Under the pieces are notes generated by a model. It was not told where the DNA came from, ran no database searches, and saw nothing but the letters and a program-made list of their open reading frames with translations. From assembly GCA_964247055.1 (NCBI GenBank), contig OZ176058.1, positions 682,001-746,000 on the forward strand: DNA of 64,000 nucleotides. Reading direction: 5' to 3'. The translations under genes were made by a program, and so were the position numbers. This DNA comes from Paragordius varius. Its lineage: Eukaryota; Nematomorpha. Shown piece by piece: positions 47,040 through 58,183 of this stretch. The number at the start of each line of letters is the position of its first letter. Position 1 is the first letter of the stretch.

Positions 47040-47259
47040 AATAACAGTTGTAAAATCCAAAATATAATGATGATCCAAAATTAAATAGAAAATTAATAGA
47101 ATAAAATTATTAACAATATGTGAAACCCTTTCGTCAATAATAATCGTAGACTAGTAGGGTTTCACATATCGTTTATAATTTCTGTTAATAATTATCTTTC
47201 TATTAATTTACTATTTATTTTCGATTATCATTATATTACGGATTTTACAACTGTTATTT
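47040..47259. mobile_element. Palindromic element with about 95-bp arms
   Basis: AATAACAGTTGTAAAATCC...AACAATATGTGAAACCCT pairs with AGGGTTTCACATATC...GGATTTTACAACTGTTATT across a short loop at about 47130-47155. Non-autonomous. Confidence 0.8.
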
Positions 47260-48110
47260 GAAAAATTATATTTCCAGAAAAAGTATGCATTTTTAAATCA
47301 TTATTGCTGAAATAAAAATTTAGTATATATTATTTATCAGAATATATTTCATCAGTTTAATTTTTTGTGTACATTGTGTAATGCGCTTAAAAGGCTAAAG
47401 ACTGTACATTTTTAAATTCAGTTTAATATGAAATTCTAAATAAAAATCTCACTGGAAAAACTACCCAAAATAGAGTGTTTTTGAACCGTTTTCATCATTA
47501 ATCAAATTAGTGTGAATTACGCTTTAAAATATTAAATTTTTCGAAAAAATTTCATTTTTCGAAAAATATATTAATATTCGAAATTTAGTATAGATTTAAA
47601 ATTTATTCGCGAAATATCGGCATTTTTGTGTATATTTACGAGATCTAACCCAGGGTTCAACACAAAAACCTTTGTTGGCTGCATTTTTAGCTAATAATAA
47701 ATAACGACAAGCTAAATTCCTTATATATATATGGGCATTAATGAATAGTTAAATAGATTTCAAACTTAAGATTTTTATATAAAACGGAATGTGACAATTT
47801 TCTCGTTGTTGCTATTTCGATAGATTTATATATAAAAAAACTTTTACGGGAAGAATAATTATATCAAGATTTTGGAACATGTTTTTCACAAATTTTGATC
47901 CAAACGTTTTGCGGGCCCCACACTGAAGGTCTCAGATGATATCACCTTTTATATTTAAAGTTTCTTTGAAATTAAATTTTTAACTTTTTATATGTAGTTT
48001 ATGAATGATGTATTCCAATGATGTTTTTTGGGATGAAGCATTAGCTTTCACCAAAAACATTTTATTGCACAAATGCGCAAATTTTGAAATTTTCTGCTAT
48101 TAGTTGCTAT

Positions 48111-48775
48111 TAAAATTGTGCATTTGACTGCTTTTTCAAAAATGTCCGGTCAAATCCAGATGACCATTTTTACTTTAATAAATATCATGCGATATTGGAT
48201 GAAAATAATGTTCGAACTACACTTGCGTTTTATTATATATTCTTAAAAGTTTGTATCATCCTTTTATTGATATTTATTAATTACAAATATTTTCAATCAA
48301 ATATAATCAATTTTTTTTTCAAATAAATCTTGCCACATGTTTGTGGCCTTTTGAATCCTGAAATACATAGATTTTAATCCTGGATAATTAAAAAGTTTTA
48401 TCTAGCTAGTTTATACTTTCTTTCATCATTGAAATATATAATTTTAAAATGTATTTTCAATTTATTGGCTCACACTTATGGAATATTTGCATATTTTGCA
48501 AAGTAATTGATTGTTTTGTTTTTCGAAATAAGCTTAAATGGTAATGTTATAAGGATGAATGTTATAACAATTTATTGTTAAACATGCATTAAATATTATA
48601 TTTATAATAAAAAATATATTAAAAAACAATAAAATCTTACTATCTTTCCAAAAATATTTACCACCAATTTTTCAACAATAGCTGTTTTTTATGATTATGG
48701 TCATAAAATAAATAGTCACTGACCAAGTTTGACCCGCTCCTATTACTGGGTCATGACTTGATCAGCACAACCCTA
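48111..48775. mobile_element. hAT-like non-autonomous element, 665 bp
   Basis: Right end reversed is TAGGGTTGTGCTGATCAAGT. The left end TAAAATTGTGCATTTGACTG is a G-to-A-decayed version of the TAGGGTTGTCCATTTGACTG seen at 61177. Flanks GTTGCTAT (48103-48110) and GTTGCTCA (48776-48783) agree at six of eight bases, as expected for an old 8-bp duplication. Confidence 0.7.
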
Positions 48776-48783
48776 GTTGCTCA

Positions 48784-49451
48784 AAGTATGTGTACTCATT
48801 TCACTCATAATCTAGATGCAATTTTAAATCAGAATAATTTATTTACTCGGGATATTGCATGTACATCGCAAAATTTTGCAGTGTAAATAGTTTTTTTTGG
48901 GATTTAAACGGCTTAATTGTAAATGTTTTTACTGCACATTCTTGCTATATTTCTGCCGCCTTCTAATAAATTACAACATGATTTGGGAATTAAATAAATA
49001 TTGCTAAAATTACATACTGCTCTAAACGCCTATCAGGGATAATAACCTAAAAAAACGCTAAAATGCCTTAAGCTTTAATGGTTATTGAAAGCTTATATTC
49101 ATAAATAGTAAAATTTTTGAAATTTTAGAAAATGAGTTAATTGATAAACGTATAATAGATGGCATTTATTATCAATTATTTATTTCATAAATTTTAACAA
49201 ATTTTTTTGTATTTTATAATACTTAAATTATAATCGCCTTAAAGCTACATAAAAAAATTTTTTATATTTATTATTATATTAAAAAAATAATATTAAATAC
49301 CGAATGCGTAACTTTTTATTGCGCAAAACCGCATGCTTTTTTCAATCAGTTGGAAGGGTTTTGACCTTTGAGTAAATTAATTTTTAACTTTTAGATTTTT
49401 AACTAGAAATTAAAAAATAAAAAAAATTTAATTTTGGAAACGAAATTATCC
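48784..49451 (+). other. APRT: 5' flank of APRT
   Basis: Presumed promoter and 5' UTR. No core promoter element is convincing. 49300-49375 is a little richer in GC (CCGCATGC, GGAAGGGTTTTGACC) and could be close to the transcription start. Confidence 0.4.
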
Positions 49452-49552
49452 ATGAATTCAAATTCTAGTCAGGATGAGGAAAAGAAAATTGAAAAAATTC
49501 GTGCCTTAATAACTCCTTATGATGACTTCCCTAAACCCGGTGTTCTTTTTAG
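49452..49552 (+). CDS. APRT: APRT exon 1
   Basis: ATG at 49452, MNSNSSQDEEKKIEKIRALI, then DDFPKPGVLF. Donor AG|GTATAT splits the Arg codon. The ATG is preferred because it puts the family motif at the usual distance of about 25 residues from the start. I saw no echoes of this exon. Confidence 0.95.
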
Positions 49553-51490
49553 GTATATATGTATTTATAATATCCAATCTAATTATTTTACAAATAATTA
49601 GCAAAACTCAAAAATTAATAAATATATATATTTTCTAAAAGACAGCCATACTTTTGAAGATCTTAATTAAATCTATCTAAAATTCACAATTATTACAAAT
49701 TAAATATATGTTTTTCAATTTATATTCTTGCTTATTAGCTGCAACTTAAAACTTTAAAAATCCGACATCATTTAACAAAAGTTATCCAAATTAAGTTATT
49801 TAATATTTAATTTTTGTTTTCAAATTGGGCGTTAAAATATGCGCATGCGCCTTATAATAAAAGATCGTCTGCTGTAATTTTTAAATTTTTTTTTATTTTT
49901 ATACAAATATTTATATTTTAATCTAAAATTATTCAATTTTTTAATTATATATTTTTTATTTTTATTTTTTTTAATTTTATATTTTAGGTAATTTATTTCT
50001 TCCATATTTATTTTTTATTTATATATCGTGATTATATAAAATCTTTTTTTTTCTATTTTTTTTGAGGAAATATTAAACGTATTAAATATAATTAATTTAG
50101 TTAATAATAAAATAAATATTTTTTTGGAAATATTAAAAATTAATAGATATAATTAATTAATTTATATAAATAATAAAAAATTATTTTTTATAAAATAATA
50201 AATATAATATTTATGTAAATAATAAAAAATTATTATTTTTGAAGGAATATGAAAAAAATGTGAATAATAAAAAAATAATTAAAAATTATTTTTGGAGGAA
50301 ATTTAAAAACTAATAATATAATTAATTAATTTATGTAAATAATAAAATTATTAATTAATTATGTAAATATTAAAAAATAATAAACATAATTAATAAATTT
50401 ATGTAAATAATAAAAAAATTATTTTTTTGTGGAAATATTAAAAAATTATAATTTTTAAATTTATTTTTATTTTTTTTTTCATTTTTTTCTCTTTAAATAA
50501 ATAAGGATTTAATTAACAATATTTAATGTTAAATATTATATAATCAGTTATAATGATATAATATTAAAAATTTTAATAAAATCAAGATATAATAAAATAA
50601 TATTAAAAAATTTAATAAAATATTTATAATATTTCAAATATTAAATCTAATTATTTAAATTAAAAAATTAAATATTTTTTGGAGATATTTTTCCAGTATT
50701 CCTGAATCCTGATGCTCTTCTTGACATAATGAAATAATTTTTTTTAAATAATTTCAAAATATATTTTTTCAGTATTCTTCAACCCTGATGCCCAAATAAT
50801 TTTATTAAATAATTTTACAATTATAATATTTTATATAATATATTGTTTTTATAAAATTTAATAAAATTATTAAAAATTTAATAAAATACTTTTAATTTTT
50901 TAAAAATTTATTTTCAATTTAGAAATATATTTCCTGTATTTCTGAATCCTGATGCCCTTCATGACATGATTGAAATAATTTTATATATCTTTTTTAAACA
51001 TTTGGTTTTTATTAATTTGATAGATTTTTATAATTTTTCGGAATAAATTAATTATATATATATATATAATTACATTTTTTTGTATTTATCAAAAATTTAA
51101 TAAAAATATAAAAAATATTAATAAATATTTAATTTTTTAAATTTTTTTATTTTTTATTTTAGAGATATATTTCCAGTATTTCTAAATCCTGATGTCCTTC
51201 ATGACATGATAGAAATAATTTTCGATTAAAATTAATATTTAAGGAATGTATTTTTTTTATTTTTGGAATAAATTCATTTAATATATAATTTTTTAAACTT
51301 TATAAATATATTAATTAATTTATAAGTTTTTTATAAAAATTTATGAAACTTTAATAAAATATATATTTTTTTTTTAATTTAATAAAATTTAAATATATTA
51401 GAAATATATTTCCAGTATTCCTAAATCCTGATGCCCTTCATGACATGATTATTTATTCAAACTCATATTATTTTACAATTTTTCGAATAA

Positions 51491-51527
<37 letters not shown>

Positions 51528-51683
51528 ATTAAATAAATTAATAAAATTTAATAATTTTTTTAAAAATTTAATAAAATTTAAATATTTTTTAGAGATATAT
51601 TTCTGGTATTCCTAAATCCTGAAGCCCTTCATGATATGATTGAAATAATTTTATTAAATAATTTCAAAAATAATTAAATATAA

Positions 51684-51717
<34 letters not shown>

Positions 51718-54647
51718 AATATTGTTTTTATTTAAATGGAAAAATATTAATAAAATTAAAAATATAAATATTTTTTTTTTTTAATTTTTTTTTATTTTTT
51801 TAGAGATATATTTCCAGTATTCCTAAATCCTGATGCCCTTCATGACATGATTGAAATTATTTTATTTTATTTTTGAAATTTTAAAAAAATATTAAATTAA
51901 GAAAATATTTTTAATATAATTTAAAAAAAAATAATAAAATATATAATATATATAAAATATTTATAAATTTTATTAAAATTTATAAATATTTTTTTTATTT
52001 TTTTAAATTTTTTTATTAATTTTTTTAGAGATATATTTCCAGTATTCCTAAATCCTGATGCCCTTCATGACATGATTGAAATTATTTTATTTTATTTTTG
52101 AAATTTTAAAAAAATATTAAATTAAGAAAATATTTTTAATATAATTAAAAAAAAAATAATAAAATATATAATATATATAAAATATTTATAAATTTTATTA
52201 AAATTTATAAATATTTTTTTTATTTTTTTAAATTTTTTTATTAATTTTTTTAGAGATATATTTCCAGTATTCCTAAATCCTGATGCCCTTCATGACTTGA
52301 AATTATTTTATTATATTTTTTTTACACATTTGGTTTTTATTAATTTGATAGATTTTTATAATTATTATAATATATATTTTTTACACATTTGGTTTTTATT
52401 AATTTGATAGATTTTTATAATTATTATAATATATATATATATTAAAAATATTAAAAAATAAAAATATTTAAATAATTTTTTTTTTAATTTTTTAGAGATA
52501 TATTTCCAGTATTTCTAAATCCTGATGCCTTGCATGATATGATTGAAATTATTGAAGGCAAAATTGCCCAAAATACCCAAAAAATTGATTTAGTCGTTGG
52601 TTTAGATGCCCGCGGGTTCCTGATTGCCCCATTAGTCGCCTACCATTTAAGTAAAAATTTTTTAAAAATTTAGGAATTTTTTAAGTTTAAATTTTTTTTA
52701 TATTTTATTTTTTAATATTTTTATAAATTTATTTAATTTGATTAAAAATAATTATATTTATATACATTTAGATTTATTTATAAAATAGATTTTTTTAAAT
52801 ATATATGGAATATTTTAATTTTTGTTATCTTATATTTGGATTTATAAATATATTTAATTTTAAATAAAATAGATTTTTAATAACTTATATAAAACATAAT
52901 TTTTTTGAATATTTTAATTTTGAAGTTCCTAATTGCCCCATTAGTGGCCTACCATTTAAGTAATTTTTATTTAAATTTAAAATTTTTTTGATATTTAATT
53001 TTGAAATTTTTTATGAAAAATATATTTTTTACATTATTTTTTTAGTATTTATATTAAGATTTTATATTTTGGAAATATGTTTTTATATAAATAGATTATT
53101 TTTTAAAATAGATTTTTTTTATTTTTAATATTTAATTTTTAATATTTTTAGTAATTTGGAGATATATTTATATTTTATATAAATATTATTAAGTTTTTTT
53201 AATAATTTTTTAAAAATAAGAATTTTGATATTTAAATTTTTTAATAAATATCTTTTTAATTTTGATTGTAAAATTTTATTTTTTTAATAATTTATGATAA
53301 ATTTTGAGTTTATTTAAATTGGATGTAAAAAATTGATTTTTTTTTAAATTTATATTTTTTTCTATAATATAATTATTTATTATTTTTAATAAATATTTTT
53401 TTTATGATTTTCTTAAATATTTTTTTTTAAATATAGTATTTTATATTTTTAGTATTTAAATAATTTATTATAAATTATAAGTGTTTTATCTAAATTAAAA
53501 GATTTATATTTTTTAATATTTTAATAAATTTTGAGTATTTTGTATAAATTTGAAGTTTTTCAAATAAATTTTAAAGTTCCTTAATCGCCCCATTAGTCGC
53601 CTACCATTTAAGTAAATTTTTTTTAATTTTTTATGAAATTTATTATTTTTTTAATATAAAATTTTTGGATATAAAAAATATTTTTTTAAATTTTTTTTCA
53701 ATTATTTAGATTGTAAAGTTATATAAATATAAATAATTTTATAATAATTTATTTAGATTTTGTATATTATGAATTTTAAACATTTATTTAAAAATAATTA
53801 TATTTATATTTTTGGAAATATTTTTTTAAATATAATTATAATTTTTATGATTTTTTATATATATATTTTTAAATATTTTTATTTTTAATAGTTTAATTTA
53901 TATTTTTTTTTATATTTTTAGTATTTTATTTTTAATTATTTAATTTTTCTAAGATTATTAACTATATTTTTTTTAATAATTATGGAATATTTTAATTTTT
54001 TAAAATCATAAAAATATATATATTTTTAATATTAAATTTTTAGTTTTTTTAAATTTTGAAAAATTTTTTTTATTTTTAATATATATTTTTATAGTTTTTT
54101 TAAATGAAAAATTTTTTTATTTTTAATATTTTTAATAAATTGTATTAAATTATTTTTTATAAATTGATTTAATATATATATTTTTAATTATTTTTAAAAT
54201 ATATTTTTTCAAAATTAAAATATATATTTTTAATTATTTATAAAAATTTATTTTTAATTTTAGAATTACCATTCGTCCCAATCCGTAAAAAAGGGAAACT
54301 TCCTGGCCCTGTAATTGATTTTAAATATGAGCTCGAATATGGATCAGTAATTTATTATTTAAAATTTTAATTTTATTTATTTTTAATTTTTTAAAAAAAA
54401 TTAAATTATTATTTTTATAAATTATTTTAAAATATTTTATTTATTAATTTTATTAATTTACTTCTAAAATTTAATTTTTTTCAGAATTTTCTTTAAAAGT
54501 TAAGTTTTTAAAAAATTATAAAATAATTATTATATTTTTTGATTTTAAATATGACCTTGAATATGGATCAGTAATTTTTAAATTATTTTATTTAATAAAT
54601 ATAATTTTAATAAAAATTAATTTAAATATTTTTTTAAAATATTTAAT

Positions 54648-54690
<43 letters not shown>

Positions 54691-57600
54691 GGTTTCTTTT
54701 GTAAAATAAATTTTTTTTTAATAAAAAAAATATTTTTTTTAAAAAATTAATTTTATTATAAATTAATTTTATTTTATTAAAGTTTCATTTTTTTAAATAA
54801 ATAAATTTTATTAAGAAAAATAATTAAATTTATTTTTGAATAATATAATTTAAAATATTTTCAGAATTTATAAGTTATTTTTTTATAGAAATTATATTTT
54901 TAAAATAATAATTATTCTAATTTTTTAAAAATTTATTTGGTGGTTTGAGCTCGAATATGGATCAGTAATTTATTAAATTATTTATTTTAAAAAAACATAT
55001 TTTAAGTTTTATGAATTTTATTAAAAAACAAAATATTTTAAAATTTTATTTAATAAATATTAAATTTTTTCTGATTATTTCTTGATTATTAGATAATAAA
55101 TATTTAATTTTGTTTAATAACTTTTTTATAATTTGTAAAATAAAATTTCATTAATTTTATGAAAAATATTATTATTTTTATTATTAGTATTTTTATATGA
55201 TTTTATAATAATTTATATTTAAAATAATATTTACTTTTTTATTTTTTTACGTGATATTTTTAGAATATTTTATATATGAGCTGGAAAATTGATTGATAAT
55301 TATATTAATATATTTTTTTTATATAAATTAAAATTTTTTAAAATATTTTGGAATTTTTATCATAAATTAATAATTAATGAAAAATTTAAATTTAATTATT
55401 TTCAATTTTTTTAATAATATATATAAAAATTTTTTTTTAAAATTCTTTTATTTTTAATTATTTAATATAATTAAATTGAAATAATAAATATAATTAATAA
55501 TTTTTATAAATTTTTGATTATATCATAATATATTTTTTTATTGATAAAATATTTAATGATAAATTTTGGATAACTCTATTGTATATAGATTATTTATTTT
55601 TTAATTATATAAAATATTTTATATATTTTTTTTAAAATTGTTAATTATTATAATATTTATTATTTTAGTATTTTTTTAATATAATTTTTTTATTTTTAAA
55701 CCATAATTTAATTTGATTTTTTTTCAAATAGGATGTATTTTAAAATTTGTAATTTTTAATTGTATTATAAAATATTTTAATATATTATAATATCAATATT
55801 TTTTTGATTTAATAATATACTAATTTAATTTAAATTAATTTTTTCAAGTAGAAATCTTTTATTAATTTATAATAATATTTTTCTTTATTAATAAAATATT
55901 TAATGATAATTTTTAAATATTTTTAATTATTATAAAATTTTAATATATTTTTTAATATATTTTTTTATATTTTTTTATTAATATTTTTAATTAAATAATT
56001 TTAAATAGAATGTATTTGAAATTCAAAAAAATGTAATTCCTCAAGGTTCACACGTGGCCGTTATTGATGATTTATTAGCCACGGGCGGTATAAATATTTA
56101 TTTAATTTTAAATTTTATTTTTTTTAAAAATTAAAATTAATGATTAAATAAATACTATATATTATTTAATAAACTAAATAATTATTCTATTTTTTGTTGT
56201 TTATTAAATTAATTATAAATACTTATTAATATATGCAATTTTAATAATTTTTTTACTATAATTCAATTATATATATATATATATGTATATATAAATTTTT
56301 GAATATATAATATGCAACTTTAATAAATTTATTTTAATATTTTCCTTTTTCGTAAAATCAAATATGTATGAATTACAGTAAAAACTCAAACTGACTGAGA
56401 CGTAAAAATAGAAAGGTAAATAATTTTTATACTTTGTCGTTTAAAACAATGACTTATATCTAAAATATTAACAATTAAAAAATATGCTGGTTACTTATTT
56501 TTGCGTTTTGTCCTCACGTATAATTTCAATTTTTACTGTAAATTTATTGCTATTCTAATGATTAAAAATATTTTAGAAGATGAAAATACAGAAAAACTAA
56601 AATTATGCTTACAAAATATAAAAATACAATGAAAAATATACTTTTTTTGCCAGATAACCAAAATTTTTAAAATCTATATCATTAAAACTCATTGTTTTAA
56701 ATGGCAAAGATACATAATACCAACACAAAATCTAGATTTTATATAATTGACAAAAGTTTAAGGTTTTAAAAAGTATGGTTGGTTATCTTTTTGATAAAAA
56801 TATTTGTTTTTATATTTTTACGGTTTGTCATAAATAAATGTTGAAATTTTTTATATACTTACAATTCAAATTCACCCTTTGAACAATATAAATTTACCGT
56901 AAAAATATATTATGTCTATTCGGGCAGTTGATATAACTTTTCATTAGTAAGAAATATATCTTTATGGCGCATAGTTTATTATTTTATCATAGTATTATAT
57001 TGATTTTAAACGTGAATTCATTTTTAAAAATATGTATAAAAAATGGGTAATTTTCTAAAAAAACACATAATAATTTATTTTTGGGTGAATTTTAATTGTT
57101 CGAAGATGAATTCAAATTTTTCAAGAGTTAATTTTAATTGTTTGATGGTGAATTTGAATTGTTAAAGGATGAATTTGAATTGTTCAAGGGTGAATTTGAA
57201 TTTTTTAAGTGTGAATTTGAATTGTTCAAAGGTAAATTCAAATTGTTTAAGAGTGAATTTGAATTGTTTAAGTGTGAATTTGAATTGTTTGAAGGTGAAT
57301 TTAAATTTTTTAAGTGTGACGAATTGTTCATGGGTGAATTTGAATTGTTTAAGGGTAAATTTGAATTTTTCAAGTGTATATTTCAATTTTTCAAGTAGGA
57401 ATTTGAATTGTTTAAGGTTGACTTTGAATTGTTCATGGGTGAATTTGAATTGTTTGAGGGTGAATATGAATTGTTAAGGGTGAATTTGAATTAAGGGTGA
57501 ATATGAATTGTTCGAGTAAATTTTTCAAGTGTGAATGAATTGTTTATTTGAATTGTTCAAGGTTGAATTTGAATTGTTTAAGGGTAAATTTGAATTGTTT

Positions 57601-58183
57601 AAGAGTGAATATGCATTGTTTAAGCGTGAATTTCAATTTTTCAAAGGTGAATTTGAATTGTATAAGTGTGAATTGGAATTTAAGGAATTTAAATTGTTCA
57701 AGAGTGAATCAGAATTGTTCAAGTGTGAATTTGAACTGTTTAGGGGTGAATTTGTATTGTTCGAGGGTGAATTTAAATTGTTCAAGGCAATTTGAATTGT
57801 TCGATGGTGAATTTGAACTGTTTAAGGGTGAATTTGAATTGTTCGAGGATGAATTTGTTTTGTTTGAGGATGAATTTGATTTGTACGAGAATGAATTTGT
57901 ATTTTTCAAGTGAATTTTGAATTGTTTAAGGGTGAATTTGAATTGTTCAAGGGTTGAATTGTTTAAGGGTGAAATTGAAGTGTAAATAGTATAAATAAAA
58001 TAAAATTTATTTTTTTTTTTTTCGATTTTATGTTTTATAGGAAGTATGGAAGCGTCGTGTCGCTTAGTTGAAATGGTTGGGGGTCAAGTTACCCTTTGTG
58101 TCGTCGTTATGGAATTAACTGAACTTCAAGGCTCTAAAAAACTGACGACAAAATGGCCGCTATGGTCAATGTTGAAATTTTGA
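49452..58183 (+). CDS. APRT: Adenine phosphoribosyltransferase, five exons
   Basis: Cytosolic purine-salvage enzyme: adenine plus PRPP gives AMP plus pyrophosphate. Exons 49452-49552, 52496-52650, 54264-54346, 56009-56087 and 58041-58183 join with GT/AG borders and matching phases to 561 nt, 186 residues (family about 180). Diagnostic motifs are DDFPKPGVLFRDI (24-36), GLDARGF (69-75), RKKGKLPGP (93-101), ELEYGS (108-113), the PRPP loop VAVIDDLLATGG (129-140) and the C-terminal ELTELQGSKKL. No key residue is missing and the frame is intact. Introns of about 1.7-2.9 kb are very AT-rich and hold repeated copies of the exon ends. No neighbour on this strand suggests co-regulation. Confidence 0.97.
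49553..50680 (+). other. APRT intron 1, 5' part
   Basis: AT-rich filler with no gene. 50020-50450 is a degenerate repeat of TAATTAATTTATGTAAATAA and AAATTATTTTTGGA-type words. I see no mobile element ends. Confidence 0.6.
50681..52305 (+). repeat. Nine echoes of APRT exon 2 acceptor end in intron 1
   Basis: Copies begin near 50681, 50761, 50921, 51161, 51400, 51591, 51802, 52027 and 52252; the real exon starts at 52496. Most contain a T-rich tract, AG and about 60 bases of exon 2, ending after the codons for IEII and then falling into AT-rich filler. The copies at 51802, 52027 and 52252 are spaced exactly 225 bases and share their filler, so they are recent tandem duplicates. The copies at 51802 and 52027 encode DIFPVFLNPDALHDMIEII exactly, with only silent changes from the exon. 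Confidence 0.95.
52496..52650 (+). CDS. APRT: APRT exon 2
   Basis: Acceptor TTTTTTAG, donor CATTTAA|GTAAAA. It encodes RDIFPVFLNPDALHDMIEII, a short linker, then VVGLDARGFLIAPLVAYHL. Its first 60 bases are repeated nine times upstream in intron 1 and its last 40 twice downstream in intron 2. Confidence 0.97.
52923..53616 (+). repeat. Two echoes of APRT exon 2 donor end in intron 2
   Basis: 52923-52966 and 53573-53616 repeat the exon segment for FLIAPLVAYHL plus the GTAA donor (core CCCCATTAGT and CCTACCATTTAAGTAA). The sequence between and around them (52651-54263) is AT-rich filler in which I see nothing else. Confidence 0.92.
54264..54346 (+). CDS. APRT: APRT exon 3
   Basis: Acceptor TTTTAG before AATTACC, donor GGATCA|GTAATT, ending in phase 0. 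It encodes LPFVPIRKKGKLPGP and IDFKYELEYGS, with the substrate-binding Arg/Lys segment of the family. Its donor end is echoed at 54541-54580 and 54944-54972. Confidence 0.97.
54541..54972 (+). repeat. Two echoes of APRT exon 3 donor end in intron 3
   Basis: 54541-54580 and 54944-54972 repeat the exon 3 end for FKYELEYGS with its GTAATT donor (core GAATATGGATCAGTAATT). A weaker trace may lie near 55271-55302. Confidence 0.88.
55722..55762 (+). repeat. Echo of APRT exon 4 acceptor end
   Basis: CAAATAGGATGTATTTTAAA resembles the exon 4 border at 56001-56020 and keeps the AG. It is a single weak copy in the 3' part of intron 3. The rest of 54973-56008 is AT-rich filler. Confidence 0.55.
56009..56087 (+). 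CDS. APRT: APRT exon 4 (PRPP loop)
   Basis: Acceptor TTAAATAG before AATGTATTTG, donor GGGCG|GTATAA. It encodes NVFEIQKNVIPQGSHVAVID and the loop DDLLATGG. A decayed copy of its acceptor end, with GAT (Asp) in place of the first AAT (Asn), lies at 55722-55762. Confidence 0.97.
56376..56541. mobile_element. MITE family A, short copy in APRT intron 4
   Basis: ACAGTAAAAACTCAAACTGA and AATTTCAATTTTTACTGTAA; internal AAAACAATGACTTATATC. A second copy with degraded ends lies at about 56588-56835. Confidence 0.82.
56855..57991. mobile_element. MITE family B with a giant right arm (about 0.9 kb)
   Basis: Left end ATACTTACAATTCAAATTCA, normal internal ATGGCGCATAGTTTATTATT, then from 57080 about forty-odd 21-bp units GAATTTGAATTGTTCAAGG(GT) until GTGTAAATAGTATA. 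The left arm has only one or two units. Frames of up to 121 codons on both strands (EFELFKG-type repeats) are satellite artefacts. It sits in APRT intron 4, about 50 bases before exon 5. Confidence 0.9.
58041..58183 (+). CDS. APRT: APRT exon 5 (last)
   Basis: Acceptor TGTTTTATAG. It encodes SMEASCRLVEMVGGQVTLCV, then VVMELTELQGSKKLTTKWPL and WSMLKF, stop TGA at 58181-58183. The end is similar in length to other APRTs. Diverged copies of its last 50-60 bases follow in the 3' flank. Confidence 0.96.

Noticed and set aside
50681-52305. Processed pseudogenes or a tandem APRT gene family
   Set aside because: Only the first 60 bases of one exon with intron flank are repeated; no copy continues into the rest of the exon or other exons.
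57134-57913. Several overlapping open frames up to 121 codons on both strands
   Set aside because: They are translations of a 21-bp satellite (period seven codons, EFELFKG or NSNSPLN-type repeats) in a MITE arm; 21 is divisible by three so stops are excluded in phase.
57080-57970. CRISPR-like or regularly spaced repeat array
   Set aside because: Units are contiguous without unique spacers, in a eukaryotic intron.
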